Assembly: GCF_007833165.1 (NCBI RefSeq)
Contig: NZ_VOBQ01000004.1
Location: 434,001-498,000, forward strand
Source: Caenimonas sedimenti
GTDB taxonomy: Bacteria; Pseudomonadota; Gammaproteobacteria; Burkholderiales; Burkholderiaceae_C
Length of the DNA: 64,000 nucleotides
Direction: 5' to 3'
In this document: one piece after another, positions 1 to 10,608 of the stretch
Numbering within the stretch: the stretch's first letter is position 1
Layout of the letters: each line of letters starts with the position of its first letter
The notes under the pieces: generated by a model
What the model saw: the letters and a program-made list of their open reading frames with translations, nothing else
Database searches by the model: none
What the model was told of the DNA's origin: nothing
Program-made: the position numbers and the translations under genes

Positions 1-271
1 AGCCGAACAGGCGCGCTGCCAGCGCGCCAAGTTCGGCGTCGTCCATCGCGCGGGCGCAGGCCAGTTGCCACATCGCATATTCGCGGTCGCCCAGCATCAT
101 GGCGGTGTTGACGCAACGGCCATGGCCGGCCATCAGCAGGGCGAAGCTGGCCAGCAGCCCCGTGGGGCAATAGCGCGGCGACCCGCCGGCGTCGGCGAAA
201 TCATCGGAAGCTTCGAGCGAGCCACCCGCGGCGCGCTCGGATGAAACAGGGTTGGCGTGCGGCGTCTGCAT
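1..271 (-). CDS. Hypothetical protein, C-terminus cut by window edge
   Basis: The ATG lies at 271 on the minus strand and the frame stays open to the window edge, so only about 90 N-terminal residues are visible. They begin MQTPHANPVSS, followed by a polar stretch and then a more hydrophobic part (PTGLLASFALLMAGHGRC). I do not recognise the family. It starts 8 bases after the stop of the small membrane protein upstream on the same strand, so the two are probably co-transcribed. Codon bias matches the surrounding genes, which supports it as real. Confidence 0.6.
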   Translation of the reverse strand, partial: MQTPHANPVSSERAAGGSLEASDDFADAGGSPRYCPTGLLASFALLMAGHGRCVNTAMMLGDREYAMWQLACARAMDDAELGALAARLFG

Positions 272-278
272 GGCGGCC

Positions 279-623
279 TCAGCGGAAGGTGTAGTTCACG
301 GTCATGGCGCCGGCGACAGGCCTGGGCATGGCCGGCATGGTCACCGCCGGCACGATCACCGTCGTGGGCTGGGCGGCCTGCATCTGGACCTTGCAGCTCG
401 CCACGGTCGCGCGGGGGGTGTATTGCAGGCAGTCGGCCAGCGCCAGCTGCTGGACGATGGCGTCGGCGCGGCGCGCTTCGGCCACTTTGACCTGGTTGTT
501 GCACAGGAGCCAGAAGGCGACGAGCTGGCTGGCGGCGACGGCGCCCCAGCCCACCCAGAACCACTTGCTGCGTGTCGCGATCGGGCCGGTTTCGGGGGCG
601 AACGAATCGATGGCGGACTGCAT
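279..623 (-). CDS. Hypothetical single-pass membrane protein
   Basis: This is a 114-residue protein of unknown function. I chose the ATG at 623 because AAGGAA lies a suitable distance upstream; the longer open frame has no comparable site. Residues about 18-40 form one hydrophobic segment (WFWVGWGAVAASQLVAFWLL). After it comes a periplasmic-looking region with two cysteines (ADCLQ, ASCKV), which may form a disulfide, and a Pro/Thr/Val-rich tail. It sits directly upstream of the truncated gene at 1-271 in the same orientation. No domain is recognised. Confidence 0.65.
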   Translation of the reverse strand: MQSAIDSFAPETGPIATRSKWFWVGWGAVAASQLVAFWLLCNNQVKVAEARRADAIVQQLALADCLQYTPRATVASCKVQMQAAQPTTVIVPAVTMPAMPRPVAGAMTVNYTFR

Positions 624-739
624 GGCGGGGTTCCTTGTGGAGTGATTCGAATGTAGAAACCGGCTTGCCGGCCCGCCAGCGAGAAGTAGCTCGACCCGCT
701 GTAGGACAAAATCGGTATGGACGAGCCACACTCTTTTTC

Positions 740-1651
740 ATGTCTCACCTCCTCCTCCTCGACGCCGCGGCCACGGCTGCCCGGCTGCCCTACCCCGCCC
801 TGGTCCGCGAAATCGCCTCGGTACTGGGGGATCCCGGGGTCCGCGTCCCGGCGCGGCTGGTGCAGCCCCTACCCGGCGGCGGCAGCCTCTTCGTGATGCC
901 GGCGCACGATGCCCGGGTGGCGATCACCAAATTGATCACGTTCACCCCCGGCAATGCCAAAGCCGGCAGGCCGACCATCCAGGGCGACGTCGTGGTTTTC
1001 GACGTCGAGACCGGCGAGCGCCGGCTGGTGCTCGACGGACCCACGGTGACGGCACGGCGGACGGCGGCGGTCTCCCTGCTGGCGGCGCAACGGCTCGCAC
1101 CCAACTCCGCCGGGCCGCTGCTCATCGTCGGGGCCGGCACGCAGGGACGCAGCCACCTGGAGGCGTTCGCGGAGTGCTTGGGCATCCGCGAAGTGCTGAT
1201 CCATTCACGCAGCGGAGCCAGTGCGAACGCCTTGGCGGACCTCGCGCGTCGATTCGGGCTGCGCGCGCGCGTCGTCGGCGACCCGGATGCGGCGCTGGCC
1301 GAATGCCCCCTGGTGGTCACCTGCACGCCGGCCAACGCCGTGGTCCTGAAAGCCTTGCCGCGTGACGATGCGTTCCTGGCCGCCGTCGGCGCCTTCACGC
1401 CCGCGATGGTGGAACTCGGCCCCGCGCTGTGCCGCCACTGCGACTTGGCGGGCCGCATCGTCGTCGACACCCGTGATGCGGAACACGAGGCCGGTGACCT
1501 GATGCAGGCCGGACTGGACGTTGCCGGCTATCCGGCGCTGGCAGACGTGCTGGCCACCCCGGATGCGGCCCCGCGCGGCCCGGTGTTGTTCAAGAGCTGC
1601 GGCTGGGCCGGCTGGGACCTGGCGGCGGCGCGCGCCGCCCTCCTCAATTGA
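740..1651 (+). CDS. Ornithine cyclodeaminase / mu-crystallin family imine reductase
   Basis: This 303-residue protein belongs to the ornithine cyclodeaminase/mu-crystallin family. Many bacterial members are NAD(P)H-dependent delta1-pyrroline-2-carboxylate or delta1-piperideine-2-carboxylate reductases rather than true cyclodeaminases. The Rossmann glycine motif is visible (IVGAGTQGRSH, about residues 129-139). So is the substrate-side motif AITKLITFTPGN with its conserved Lys (about residue 64) and the PTVTARRTAAVS segment. The start at 740 gives the usual N-terminus; the upstream extension in frame is not plausible. It ends 8 bases inside the convergent peptidase gene. The exact substrate cannot be read from the sequence. 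Confidence 0.88.
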   Translation: MSHLLLLDAAATAARLPYPALVREIASVLGDPGVRVPARLVQPLPGGGSLFVMPAHDARVAITKLITFTPGNAKAGRPTIQGDVVVFDVETGERRLVLDGPTVTARRTAAVSLLAAQRLAPNSAGPLLIVGAGTQGRSHLEAFAECLGIREVLIHSRSGASANALADLARRFGLRARVVGDPDAALAECPLVVTCTPANAVVLKALPRDDAFLAAVGAFTPAMVELGPALCRHCDLAGRIVVDTRDAEHEAGDLMQAGLDVAGYPALADVLATPDAAPRGPVLFKSCGWAGWDLAAARAALLN

Positions 1652-2483
1652 GCGTCCGCGCCAGGTGCGCGTCCAGCGCCAGCTGGAACGCCGGCAGCGT
1701 TTCGCCGAACACCGCCACGAAGTTCGCCTGCGAATCCGCCGAATTGCGATGCCGGCGGAAGTACGCGAGCACCTTGTCGTACGAATGGCGCTCGATGAGG
1801 AAATCGGTCGCCAGGAAAGCGTAGGGGTAGGTCGCATCGAAGCCGCGCGCCTGGCGCACCAGCAGCCATTGCGCCAGCGTGTCCATGTCGGCGAGCGGGG
1901 CAAGACCGACCTTGGCCTGCGCGCCCCGCACCTGCGAGAGCATCTTCGCCTTCTCTTCAGGCAGCCGGCGCACGCCCAGTTCATGCACGATGCGGAAGGC
2001 GACCCATTCCGCGAAGCCCTCCACGAGCCACTGGTTGCGCACCAGCGAGCGATTGCCAGCCAGCTCGAGCTGGCTGGCGTGCACGACCTCGTGCGCAATC
2101 GTCACCAGCCGCTCGGGCCACGGATCGGCGGACAACAGCGGATCGTTCACCAGCACGCGGCGGCCGCCCACCGCCGCCTTCGCGAAGGCGGCGGTGCTGC
2201 GCGCGCTTTCCGGCGTGAGTTTCAGGTGCTGGACCAGCCCGGCCTCGAAGCCGGCGCGGGTCGCATGCACCTCCATCGTGTACGCGGGCACCGGCAGTCG
2301 CAGCTCGTTGCCCAGAACGCCGGCGATGGCCTGTGCGGCGCTGCGATAGTCGTGGATGGCGCTGGCGACCACCCGTGCCTCCCCGGCATCGGCAGAAAGC
2401 TGGATGCGCTGCGGATCCGCCGCCGCGGCCGCAAGCAGCACGCACCACAGTGCCGGCCCCAACAGCAGGCGGATGTGGGCCAC
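1644..2483 (-). CDS. Secreted HEXXH metallopeptidase-like protein
   Basis: This 279-residue protein has a GTG start overlapping the last base of the dcd stop codon (TAGTG), which implies translational coupling. An N-terminal signal peptide (LLLGPALWCVLLAAAAA) predicts export. Residues about 131-135 read HEVVH and are followed about 20 residues later by WLVEGFAEW. That is an HEXXH plus downstream Glu arrangement typical of gluzincin-type (peptidase MA-like) zinc hydrolases. No named family can be assigned with certainty. Its 3' end overlaps the convergent cyclodeaminase-family gene by 8 bases. Confidence 0.75.
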   Translation of the reverse strand: MAHIRLLLGPALWCVLLAAAAADPQRIQLSADAGEARVVASAIHDYRSAAQAIAGVLGNELRLPVPAYTMEVHATRAGFEAGLVQHLKLTPESARSTAAFAKAAVGGRRVLVNDPLLSADPWPERLVTIAHEVVHASQLELAGNRSLVRNQWLVEGFAEWVAFRIVHELGVRRLPEEKAKMLSQVRGAQAKVGLAPLADMDTLAQWLLVRQARGFDATYPYAFLATDFLIERHSYDKVLAYFRRHRNSADSQANFVAVFGETLPAFQLALDAHLARTLN

Positions 2484-3049
2484 TAGGCCTTCGGCAGCGT
2501 CACCCCGCGCTGGCCCTGGTACTTGCCACCGCGGTCCTTGTAGCTGGTCTCGCAGACCTCGTCGCTCTCGAAGAACAGCACCTGCGCGCAGCCCTCGCCC
2601 GCGTAGATTTTTGCAGGCAGCGGCGTCGTGTTCGAAAACTCCAGCGTCACATAGCCTTCCCATTCGGGCTCGAAAGGCGTCACGTTCACGATGATGCCGC
2701 AGCGGGCATACGTCGATTTGCCGAGGCAGATCGTCAGCACGTTGCGCGGGATGCGGAAGTACTCCAATGTGCGGGCCAGCGCGAAGCTGTTGGGCGGGAT
2801 GATGCAGACGTCGTCGTGGAAGTCGACGAAGCTCTTCTCGTCGAAGTTCTTCGGATCCACCACCGTGCTGTGGATGTTGGTGAAGACCTTGAACTCGGGC
2901 GCGCAGCGGATGTCGTAGCCGTAGCTCGAGGTGCCGTAGCTGATGACGCGGCGGCCGTCCACCTGGCGCACCTGCTGCGGCTCGAAGGGCTCGATCAGCC
3001 CGTGCTGCTCGGCCATGCGCCGGATCCATTTGTCGCTCTTGATCGTCAT
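2483..3049 (-). CDS. dcd: dCTP deaminase
   Basis: Dcd converts dCTP to dUTP for thymidylate synthesis in the cytosol. The 188-residue product has the normal family length and starts [12 protein letters not shown]. Diagnostic segments are SSYGYDIRC near residue 42, [13 protein letters not shown] with the conserved Ser/Arg, and [12 protein letters not shown], which holds the catalytic Glu. The ATG at 3049 is preferred over an ATG seven codons upstream because it matches the conserved family N-terminus. The downstream peptidase gene starts within the dcd stop codon. Confidence 0.97.
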   Translation of the reverse strand: MTIKSDKWIRRMAEQHGLIEPFEPQQVRQVDGRRVISYGTSSYGYDIRCAPEFKVFTNIHSTVVDPKNFDEKSFVDFHDDVCIIPPNSFALARTLEYFRIPRNVLTICLGKSTYARCGIIVNVTPFEPEWEGYVTLEFSNTTPLPAKIYAGEGCAQVLFFESDEVCETSYKDRGGKYQGQRGVTLPKA

Positions 3050-3133
3050 TGTGGGATGTCCTCTGGGCACATTCTAGGCAAGCGCAGCCGCGCCCACGAA
3101 AGGTGCTTGCGCCTTGGCGCGAGAACGGCATGG

Positions 3134-5689
3134 TCAGAACTCCAGCAGCGACACCGCCTTGGGCGCCTCACCAGGCAATGTGAGGATGCCCGTCCGCTCG
3201 CCCGTGAACACCAGGGTCACCGGGCCGGCGCTCGCGCCACGCTGGGCCGGGCGGTACGCGCCGGCGAAAGCGGTGCCGCCGTCGTACGACTCCAGCTCGC
3301 CGCCGAAGCGGTTGTCGGCGAGCGAACCCAGTGCCAGCCAGAAGCGGCTGGCACCCGAGGCCGTGTAGCCATAGAAGGACAGCGCCATGGTGCTGCCCTG
3401 GTGGTCCAGCTGGAAACCGCGGCCGGGCTGGCCATTGGTCTCCACGTCGATGGACCAGACGCCGCGCCGCGGCGTGATGGCGTTGCCCGTGCCGCCACTG
3501 CCGAAGCGCACGCGCGAAATGCGCTTGGGCGCTTCACCGGGTAAGGTGATTTCCCCTTCGGTGGAAGACGTGAAGCGCAATTGCACCGCACCGGCCGGCC
3601 CGGAGAACCGCGCCGGCTTGTAGTTGTCGCCGAAGGCCGTGCCACCGTCATAGGCGAGCAGCGTGCCGCTGAACAGGTTGTCGGCCATCGGCCCGACAGC
3701 GAGCCAGAAGCGCGCGGCCCCATTCGGCTCGTAACCGTAGAAACTCAGGACGAGATTGTTGCCGCTGGCGGCCAGCTGGAAGCCTCGTCCCGGCTGGCCG
3801 TTGAGTTCCGCATCGATCCCCCAGACGCCGGTTTGCGGTTGCAGCGGCGCGAGCGAGCTCTCGAGGTTGGCGCGCAGCTGGCTGAGCGCAGGCTGGGCCG
3901 CGCTCGAGCTCGCCATGAGGCCACCGTAGTCAAGCGGAGGGTCGTACGACCCGATCGCCGGGTGGAACTCAGGATAGAAATAGAACCACCCGGCCAGCGC
4001 GGGGTGCCGGCTGGCAAACCCGAGCTGCGCGAGCAGCCAGCCGGACTGTCCCGCCGGAGTGAACGGGAAATCCGCCATCGGCTGGGCCCGCAGGCCGCGC
4101 GGATCGTGCGGATACGAAACCTCCACCAGCATCGCCGGTCGGCCGGGGCTGGCCACACGGTCCACGATCTGGCCCAGCCGCTTGAACCAGCACATGGTGG
4201 AATAGCGGTGCAGTTTCCAGTCGAAATAGGCGTAGGGGTGGGACAGGGCCGCGATGTCGTAATCGACGCCGAAGTCGCGCATGGCGGCATAGAAGGCCGG
4301 TGCGAAACCGGTGCCCACGCCGACTTCCACCCCCGCTGGGTGCAAGGCGATGCGCGCTTGCGGCGCAGCGCGCCGGATGCCGCGCGCCGCCGCCTTGAGC
4401 AGCTCCGCCTGGATGTTCCAGACGTTGTCGCGCAGCCATTCATGGTTGTTCACGAAATCCACGCCAGACGGGACGGAGATGCGGCCTCCGGGTTCGAAGC
4501 CCGCCATCCCGAGGTCGGTCTCGTTGCCGAGCTCGTAGATCTCGACGTTCAGGCCGCGCGATTTGAAGTACGAGGCGGTGTCGAAGGCGTGCTGCTCCAT
4601 CAGTTGCGCCGTCTCCTGTACGCTTTTGCCCGCCCAGGCGGCCGGTGCTTTCTGATTGCCCCAGTTGGCGGCCCGGTCGCTGAAATAGAGATAGGCGTAC
4701 AGCCGCATGCCGGCCGCCGCCGCATCCTGCAGCGTCGCCGCCGCGTACTCTCGCGAACCCCAGGTCGCCGGGTCGTACTGCAGTGTGTTCCAGCGGCCGG
4801 GGGGCATGGCGTCCAGGATGGGCACGGAAGCCGTGGTCACGCCCACCCTGATCCAGCCCATGCCTTCGGCGCGAAAACGCGCCAGCAGGTTCGGGTCGAT
4901 CCTGGAACTTGACTGGTAGCGGAAAGCCGGCCAATTCTCCGAAACACCGCCCACGAGGAAGTCGGACCGGCGGGCGAAGGGCGCCAGCGCCGGCGGATCC
5001 GTCTGGTCGGTCGCGCCGCTGTTGACCTTGAAGTTGTCGAATGCCGCGCTGATCGATGGCCCGCTGGTCCCGCTCACGACGGTGGTTGCCGCGAGGTAGG
5101 CCGACACGGGCGTAGACGGCACCTCCAGCTGCCCCACGGGTGTCCAGTTGCCGCTGGTGCCGTGCAGATAGGCCAGGCGGGTTCCCGTGCGCACCAAGCG
5201 CAGCGAGCCGGTGCTTCCGCTGGCATCGGCCGGGGTCCCATTCTGGCCGGCGTGCGCAGGCAGGCTCGAGTAGACCGACACCTGTTCGCCGCCTGACGTC
5301 TTGGAGCGGGAGAACTGGATGAAGCGCGATTCGTTCCAATGCAGACCCAGCGCAACGTTCAACTGGTCGAAGACGGTAGGGCCGGAGGGCGCCAGCGCGG
5401 CGTCGAAACCGGCCACGCGCCGGTAGTCCACCTGCATGTCGAAGTCACCAGTCAGCCGGTATTGCGTCAAGACACGCGCACTGCCGAAAGAAGGCGCGGG
5501 CTGACTGGTGAGGATCAGTTCGCCGTTTTGGCGCACGGTGCCACTGGTGCTCACATCCTCCCACTTGCACCAGTCTAGCGCGTTGCCGTCGAAGCGGTCC
5601 TCCACCGCCGCGGCCGGCGATTGCCACAGGCCCGTGGCGAGTGCGAAAGCAGTAGCGAGCCGCCGACTGAAGCTGATCGAAAAGTGCAT
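3134..5689 (-). CDS. Secreted GH53-like glycoside hydrolase with duplicated C-terminal module
   Basis: This is an 851-residue secreted protein. It has a very strong GGAGGAATTC site directly before the ATG at 5689 and a signal peptide ending near SPAAA. Residues about 27-205 look like a laminin-G/concanavalin-type beta-sandwich. The central region (about 220-610) resembles clan GH-A barrels such as GH53 endo-galactanases, with IYELGNETDLG (candidate acid/base Glu390) and MLVEVSYP (candidate nucleophile Glu523). The last 230 residues are two tandem copies of a roughly 110-residue module sharing GVWxID, NGQPGRGFQL, LSFYGY, YDGGTAF and ITLPGEAPK. The substrate is unknown, and the GH53 assignment is by motif resemblance only. 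Confidence 0.75.
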   Translation of the reverse strand: MHFSISFSRRLATAFALATGLWQSPAAAVEDRFDGNALDWCKWEDVSTSGTVRQNGELILTSQPAPSFGSARVLTQYRLTGDFDMQVDYRRVAGFDAALAPSGPTVFDQLNVALGLHWNESRFIQFSRSKTSGGEQVSVYSSLPAHAGQNGTPADASGSTGSLRLVRTGTRLAYLHGTSGNWTPVGQLEVPSTPVSAYLAATTVVSGTSGPSISAAFDNFKVNSGATDQTDPPALAPFARRSDFLVGGVSENWPAFRYQSSSRIDPNLLARFRAEGMGWIRVGVTTASVPILDAMPPGRWNTLQYDPATWGSREYAAATLQDAAAAGMRLYAYLYFSDRAANWGNQKAPAAWAGKSVQETAQLMEQHAFDTASYFKSRGLNVEIYELGNETDLGMAGFEPGGRISVPSGVDFVNNHEWLRDNVWNIQAELLKAAARGIRRAAPQARIALHPAGVEVGVGTGFAPAFYAAMRDFGVDYDIAALSHPYAYFDWKLHRYSTMCWFKRLGQIVDRVASPGRPAMLVEVSYPHDPRGLRAQPMADFPFTPAGQSGWLLAQLGFASRHPALAGWFYFYPEFHPAIGSYDPPLDYGGLMASSSAAQPALSQLRANLESSLAPLQPQTGVWGIDAELNGQPGRGFQLAASGNNLVLSFYGYEPNGAARFWLAVGPMADNLFSGTLLAYDGGTAFGDNYKPARFSGPAGAVQLRFTSSTEGEITLPGEAPKRISRVRFGSGGTGNAITPRRGVWSIDVETNGQPGRGFQLDHQGSTMALSFYGYTASGASRFWLALGSLADNRFGGELESYDGGTAFAGAYRPAQRGASAGPVTLVFTGERTGILTLPGEAPKAVSLLEF

Positions 5690-5790
5690 GAATTCCTCCG
5701 GCGGCGTTCGTGCGTCTTGCGCGCGCGTGCGACTCGGGCAGTGTGCCCCATTGACCCGCGCGCAGCAATACAGGGTCCGTAGCGCAGAAG

Positions 5791-7077
5791 CTAGGTGGCG
5801 CCGCCCGTGATGTGCACGCGTTCCACGACCCGGTCGTCCCCCAGGACGATCAGCGAGAACAGCAGTTCGCCCAGGTCGCGCGCGGCGGCCGTCTTGCGTG
5901 CCAGCAGTGGCGTGGCCTTCGGGTTCAGCACCACGAAATCCGCTTCGCAGCCAGGCTGCAGGTTGCCGACCACGCCGTCCAGCCCCAGCGCCTGCGCGGC
6001 GCCCGCCGTGTGCTGCCACCACAAATGCTGCGGGCTGAGCGACAAGCCGGGCTTGGTCTGCCCTTCGCGTGCCACGTAGTAGGCCGCCAGCATGGTGTGG
6101 AACGGGCTGAAGCTGGTGCCGCCGCCGACGTCGCTGGCCAGGCCGTACTTGAAGCCGATGCGGTCCGCGCCCTCGTAATCGAAGAAGCCGCTGCCCAGGA
6201 AAAGGTTGCTGGTGGGGCTGACCGCCGCCGCCGCGCCCGTGTCGCGCATCAACGCGCGGTCGTCGTCGTCGAAATGGATGCAGTGCGCGTAGATGGCGCG
6301 CTCGCGCAGCAGGCCGAAGTCCTGGTAGATCGAGAGATAGCTGCGCGCCGCCGGAAACAGCTCGCGGGCCCAGCGCACTTCTTCCTTGTTCTCCGCCACG
6401 TGCGACTGGATCCAGACGTCGGGGTGCTGCGCCGCCAGTTCGCCGGCGCCGCGCAGCTGCGCCTCGGTGCAGCTCGGCGCGAAGCGCGGCGTGATGGCAT
6501 AGCCGAGACGGCCCTGCCCGTGCCAGCGCCGGATGAGCGCTTCGGTGTCGATCAGCGACTGCTCGGTTTCGTCGCGCACGCCATCGGGCGAATGCCGGTC
6601 TTGCAGCACCTTGCCGCCGATCATGCGCAGGCCGCGCCGCTGCGATTCCTCCATCAGCGCATCGACCGAGTGCGGATGCGAAGTGCAGAAGGTGAGCGCG
6701 GTCGTCACGCCGTTGCGCTGCAGCTCGTCGAGGAACACCGATGCGACACCGCAGGCATACGCGTGGTCGGCGAAACGCGACTCGTGCGGGAAGGTGTAGT
6801 TCTCCAGCCAGGGCAGCAGGCCCTCGGCCGGCGAACCGATCACGTCCGTCTGCGGGAAGTGCACATGCAGGTCGATGAAGCCCGGGGCGAGGATGCGGCC
6901 TGGCAGGTGCTCGATCGCGACGCCCGGGTAGTTGGGCGCCAGCGCCGCGTAGCCCCCGGCGGCTCGCACCACCGGCCGGCCCTGTGCGTCCGGCCCGACC
7001 ACGAGCAGGCCGTCTTCTTCGTAAAGGGCCGAACGGTCGTCAGCGAATCGCAGGAGGGCGGCGCGGAAGGCTTGCAT
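5791..7077 (-). CDS. guaD: Guanine deaminase
   Basis: GuaD hydrolyses guanine to xanthine and ammonia, feeding the xanthine dehydrogenase encoded further on. The 428-residue product is a normal-length amidohydrolase. Visible landmarks are the metal-binding PGFIDLHVHFPQTD, the family-specific GLLPWLENYTFPHE, the internal IQSHVAENKEE and the Asp-containing ASDVGGGTSFS. It is followed downstream on the same strand by a GH-type gene and preceded, after 6 bases, by a BMP-family receptor, so receptor and deaminase are probably co-transcribed. Confidence 0.96.
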   Translation of the reverse strand: MQAFRAALLRFADDRSALYEEDGLLVVGPDAQGRPVVRAAGGYAALAPNYPGVAIEHLPGRILAPGFIDLHVHFPQTDVIGSPAEGLLPWLENYTFPHESRFADHAYACGVASVFLDELQRNGVTTALTFCTSHPHSVDALMEESQRRGLRMIGGKVLQDRHSPDGVRDETEQSLIDTEALIRRWHGQGRLGYAITPRFAPSCTEAQLRGAGELAAQHPDVWIQSHVAENKEEVRWARELFPAARSYLSIYQDFGLLRERAIYAHCIHFDDDDRALMRDTGAAAAVSPTSNLFLGSGFFDYEGADRIGFKYGLASDVGGGTSFSPFHTMLAAYYVAREGQTKPGLSLSPQHLWWQHTAGAAQALGLDGVVGNLQPGCEADFVVLNPKATPLLARKTAAARDLGELLFSLIVLGDDRVVERVHITGGAT

Positions 7078-7083
7078 GGTCCT

Positions 7084-8163
7084 TCATTGTGCAATCTTCC
7101 CCTGCACCCCCGATACGAGAAAGTTCATGGACAGTATCTGTTCGTCCGTCATGCCCTGCCCCGCCGAAACGACCGCCTTGCCCTCGTTGTCCGCGATCGG
7201 TCCCGCGAAAGGGCGCAGCTTGCCGGCGGCGATGTCCTTCTGGCGCGCCAGCACTTCCTCTTGCACGGCCTTCGGCACCTTGGGCCCGAAGTGGCCGACG
7301 CGGATCATGCCTTCCTTGACGCCGCCCCACACATTGCCGCTGGTCCACTTTCCGTCCAGCACGGCGCGCGCGCGCCGCGTGTAGTAGTCGCCCCACTGGT
7401 GCGTCACCGCGACGATCTGGGCGTCCGGCGCCGCCTTGCGCATGTCGGAGTGATAGGCCACGGCGAGCTTGCCGCGTTCCTGCGCCGCGGCCATCACGGC
7501 CGTGGAGGCGGTGTGGAAGGCGATGACGTCCACATCCTGGTTGAACAGCGCCATGGCCGCATCGCGCTCCTTCGGCGGGTCGAACCAGGCGTTCAGCCAC
7601 ACCACCTTCACCTGCGCCTTCGGGTTCACCGAACGCATGCCGAGCGTGAAGGCATTGATGCCCTGCAGCACCTCGGGAATCGGAAACCCGGCGACGTAGC
7701 CGGCCACATTGGATTTCGTCATGCGCCCGGCAGCGATGCCGGCCAGGTAGCGGCCCTCGTAATAGCGCGCGTTGGCCACGGCCACGTTGGTCGCCGTCTT
7801 GTAGCCGGTGATCGATTCGAACTTCACATCGGGGAAGTCCTTCGCCACCTTGAGCGTGGGCTCCATGTAGCCGAAGCTGGGCGTGAAGATCAGCTGGTGG
7901 CCGGTGGCTGCCAGGTCACGGATGACACGCTCGGCGTCCGGGCCTTCGGGCACGTTCTCGACAGCGGTCGTCTTGACGCGGGTGCCAAGCGCGGCCTGCA
8001 CCGCCAGCCGGCCGTCCTCGTGCTGGCGCACCCAGCCGGCGTCGGTGATGGGCCCGACATGGACGAAGCCGATCTTCAGCGGCCCGGCCTGCTGCGCGTT
8101 GGAAACGGATGGGAGAAGAAAACAACAGGCGGCCGCGAGCGCGGCTGCGAGGTTTTTGTACAT
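7084..8163 (-). CDS. BMP-family ABC transporter substrate-binding protein
   Basis: This 359-residue protein belongs to the Bmp/PnrA-like family of periplasmic receptors, which bind nucleosides or purines for ABC importers. It has a signal peptide cleaved near SNAQQ. The family segments are FVHVGPITDAGW, LIFTPSFGYMEPTLKVA and GYVAGFPIPEVLQGIN. It lies between adenine deaminase and guaD but has no permease or ATPase next to it. It is clearly paralogous to the receptor at 22.5-23.7 kb, which does, so it may share that transporter. Confidence 0.93.
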   Translation of the reverse strand: MYKNLAAALAAACCFLLPSVSNAQQAGPLKIGFVHVGPITDAGWVRQHEDGRLAVQAALGTRVKTTAVENVPEGPDAERVIRDLAATGHQLIFTPSFGYMEPTLKVAKDFPDVKFESITGYKTATNVAVANARYYEGRYLAGIAAGRMTKSNVAGYVAGFPIPEVLQGINAFTLGMRSVNPKAQVKVVWLNAWFDPPKERDAAMALFNQDVDVIAFHTASTAVMAAAQERGKLAVAYHSDMRKAAPDAQIVAVTHQWGDYYTRRARAVLDGKWTSGNVWGGVKEGMIRVGHFGPKVPKAVQEEVLARQKDIAAGKLRPFAGPIADNEGKAVVSAGQGMTDEQILSMNFLVSGVQGKIAQ

Positions 8164-8192
8164 GGTGGTCCTCTACATGGCCCCTGGAACGG

Positions 8193-8220
8193 AAAAGCCG
8201 CTGGGGGCACAGCGGCTTCG
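8193..8220 (-). terminator. Hairpin after the adenine deaminase gene
   Basis: On the minus strand an 8-base stem, AAGCCGCT and AGCGGCTT with an 8-base loop, is followed by a short T run. It lies between the adenine deaminase stop and the BMP receptor start. The T tract is short, so it may attenuate rather than fully terminate. Confidence 0.5.
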
Positions 8221-8250
8221 CGATTTTACCGCCCCTCGCGGCCTGCCGTT

Positions 8251-10605
<2,355 letters not shown>

Positions 10606-10608
10606 GCG

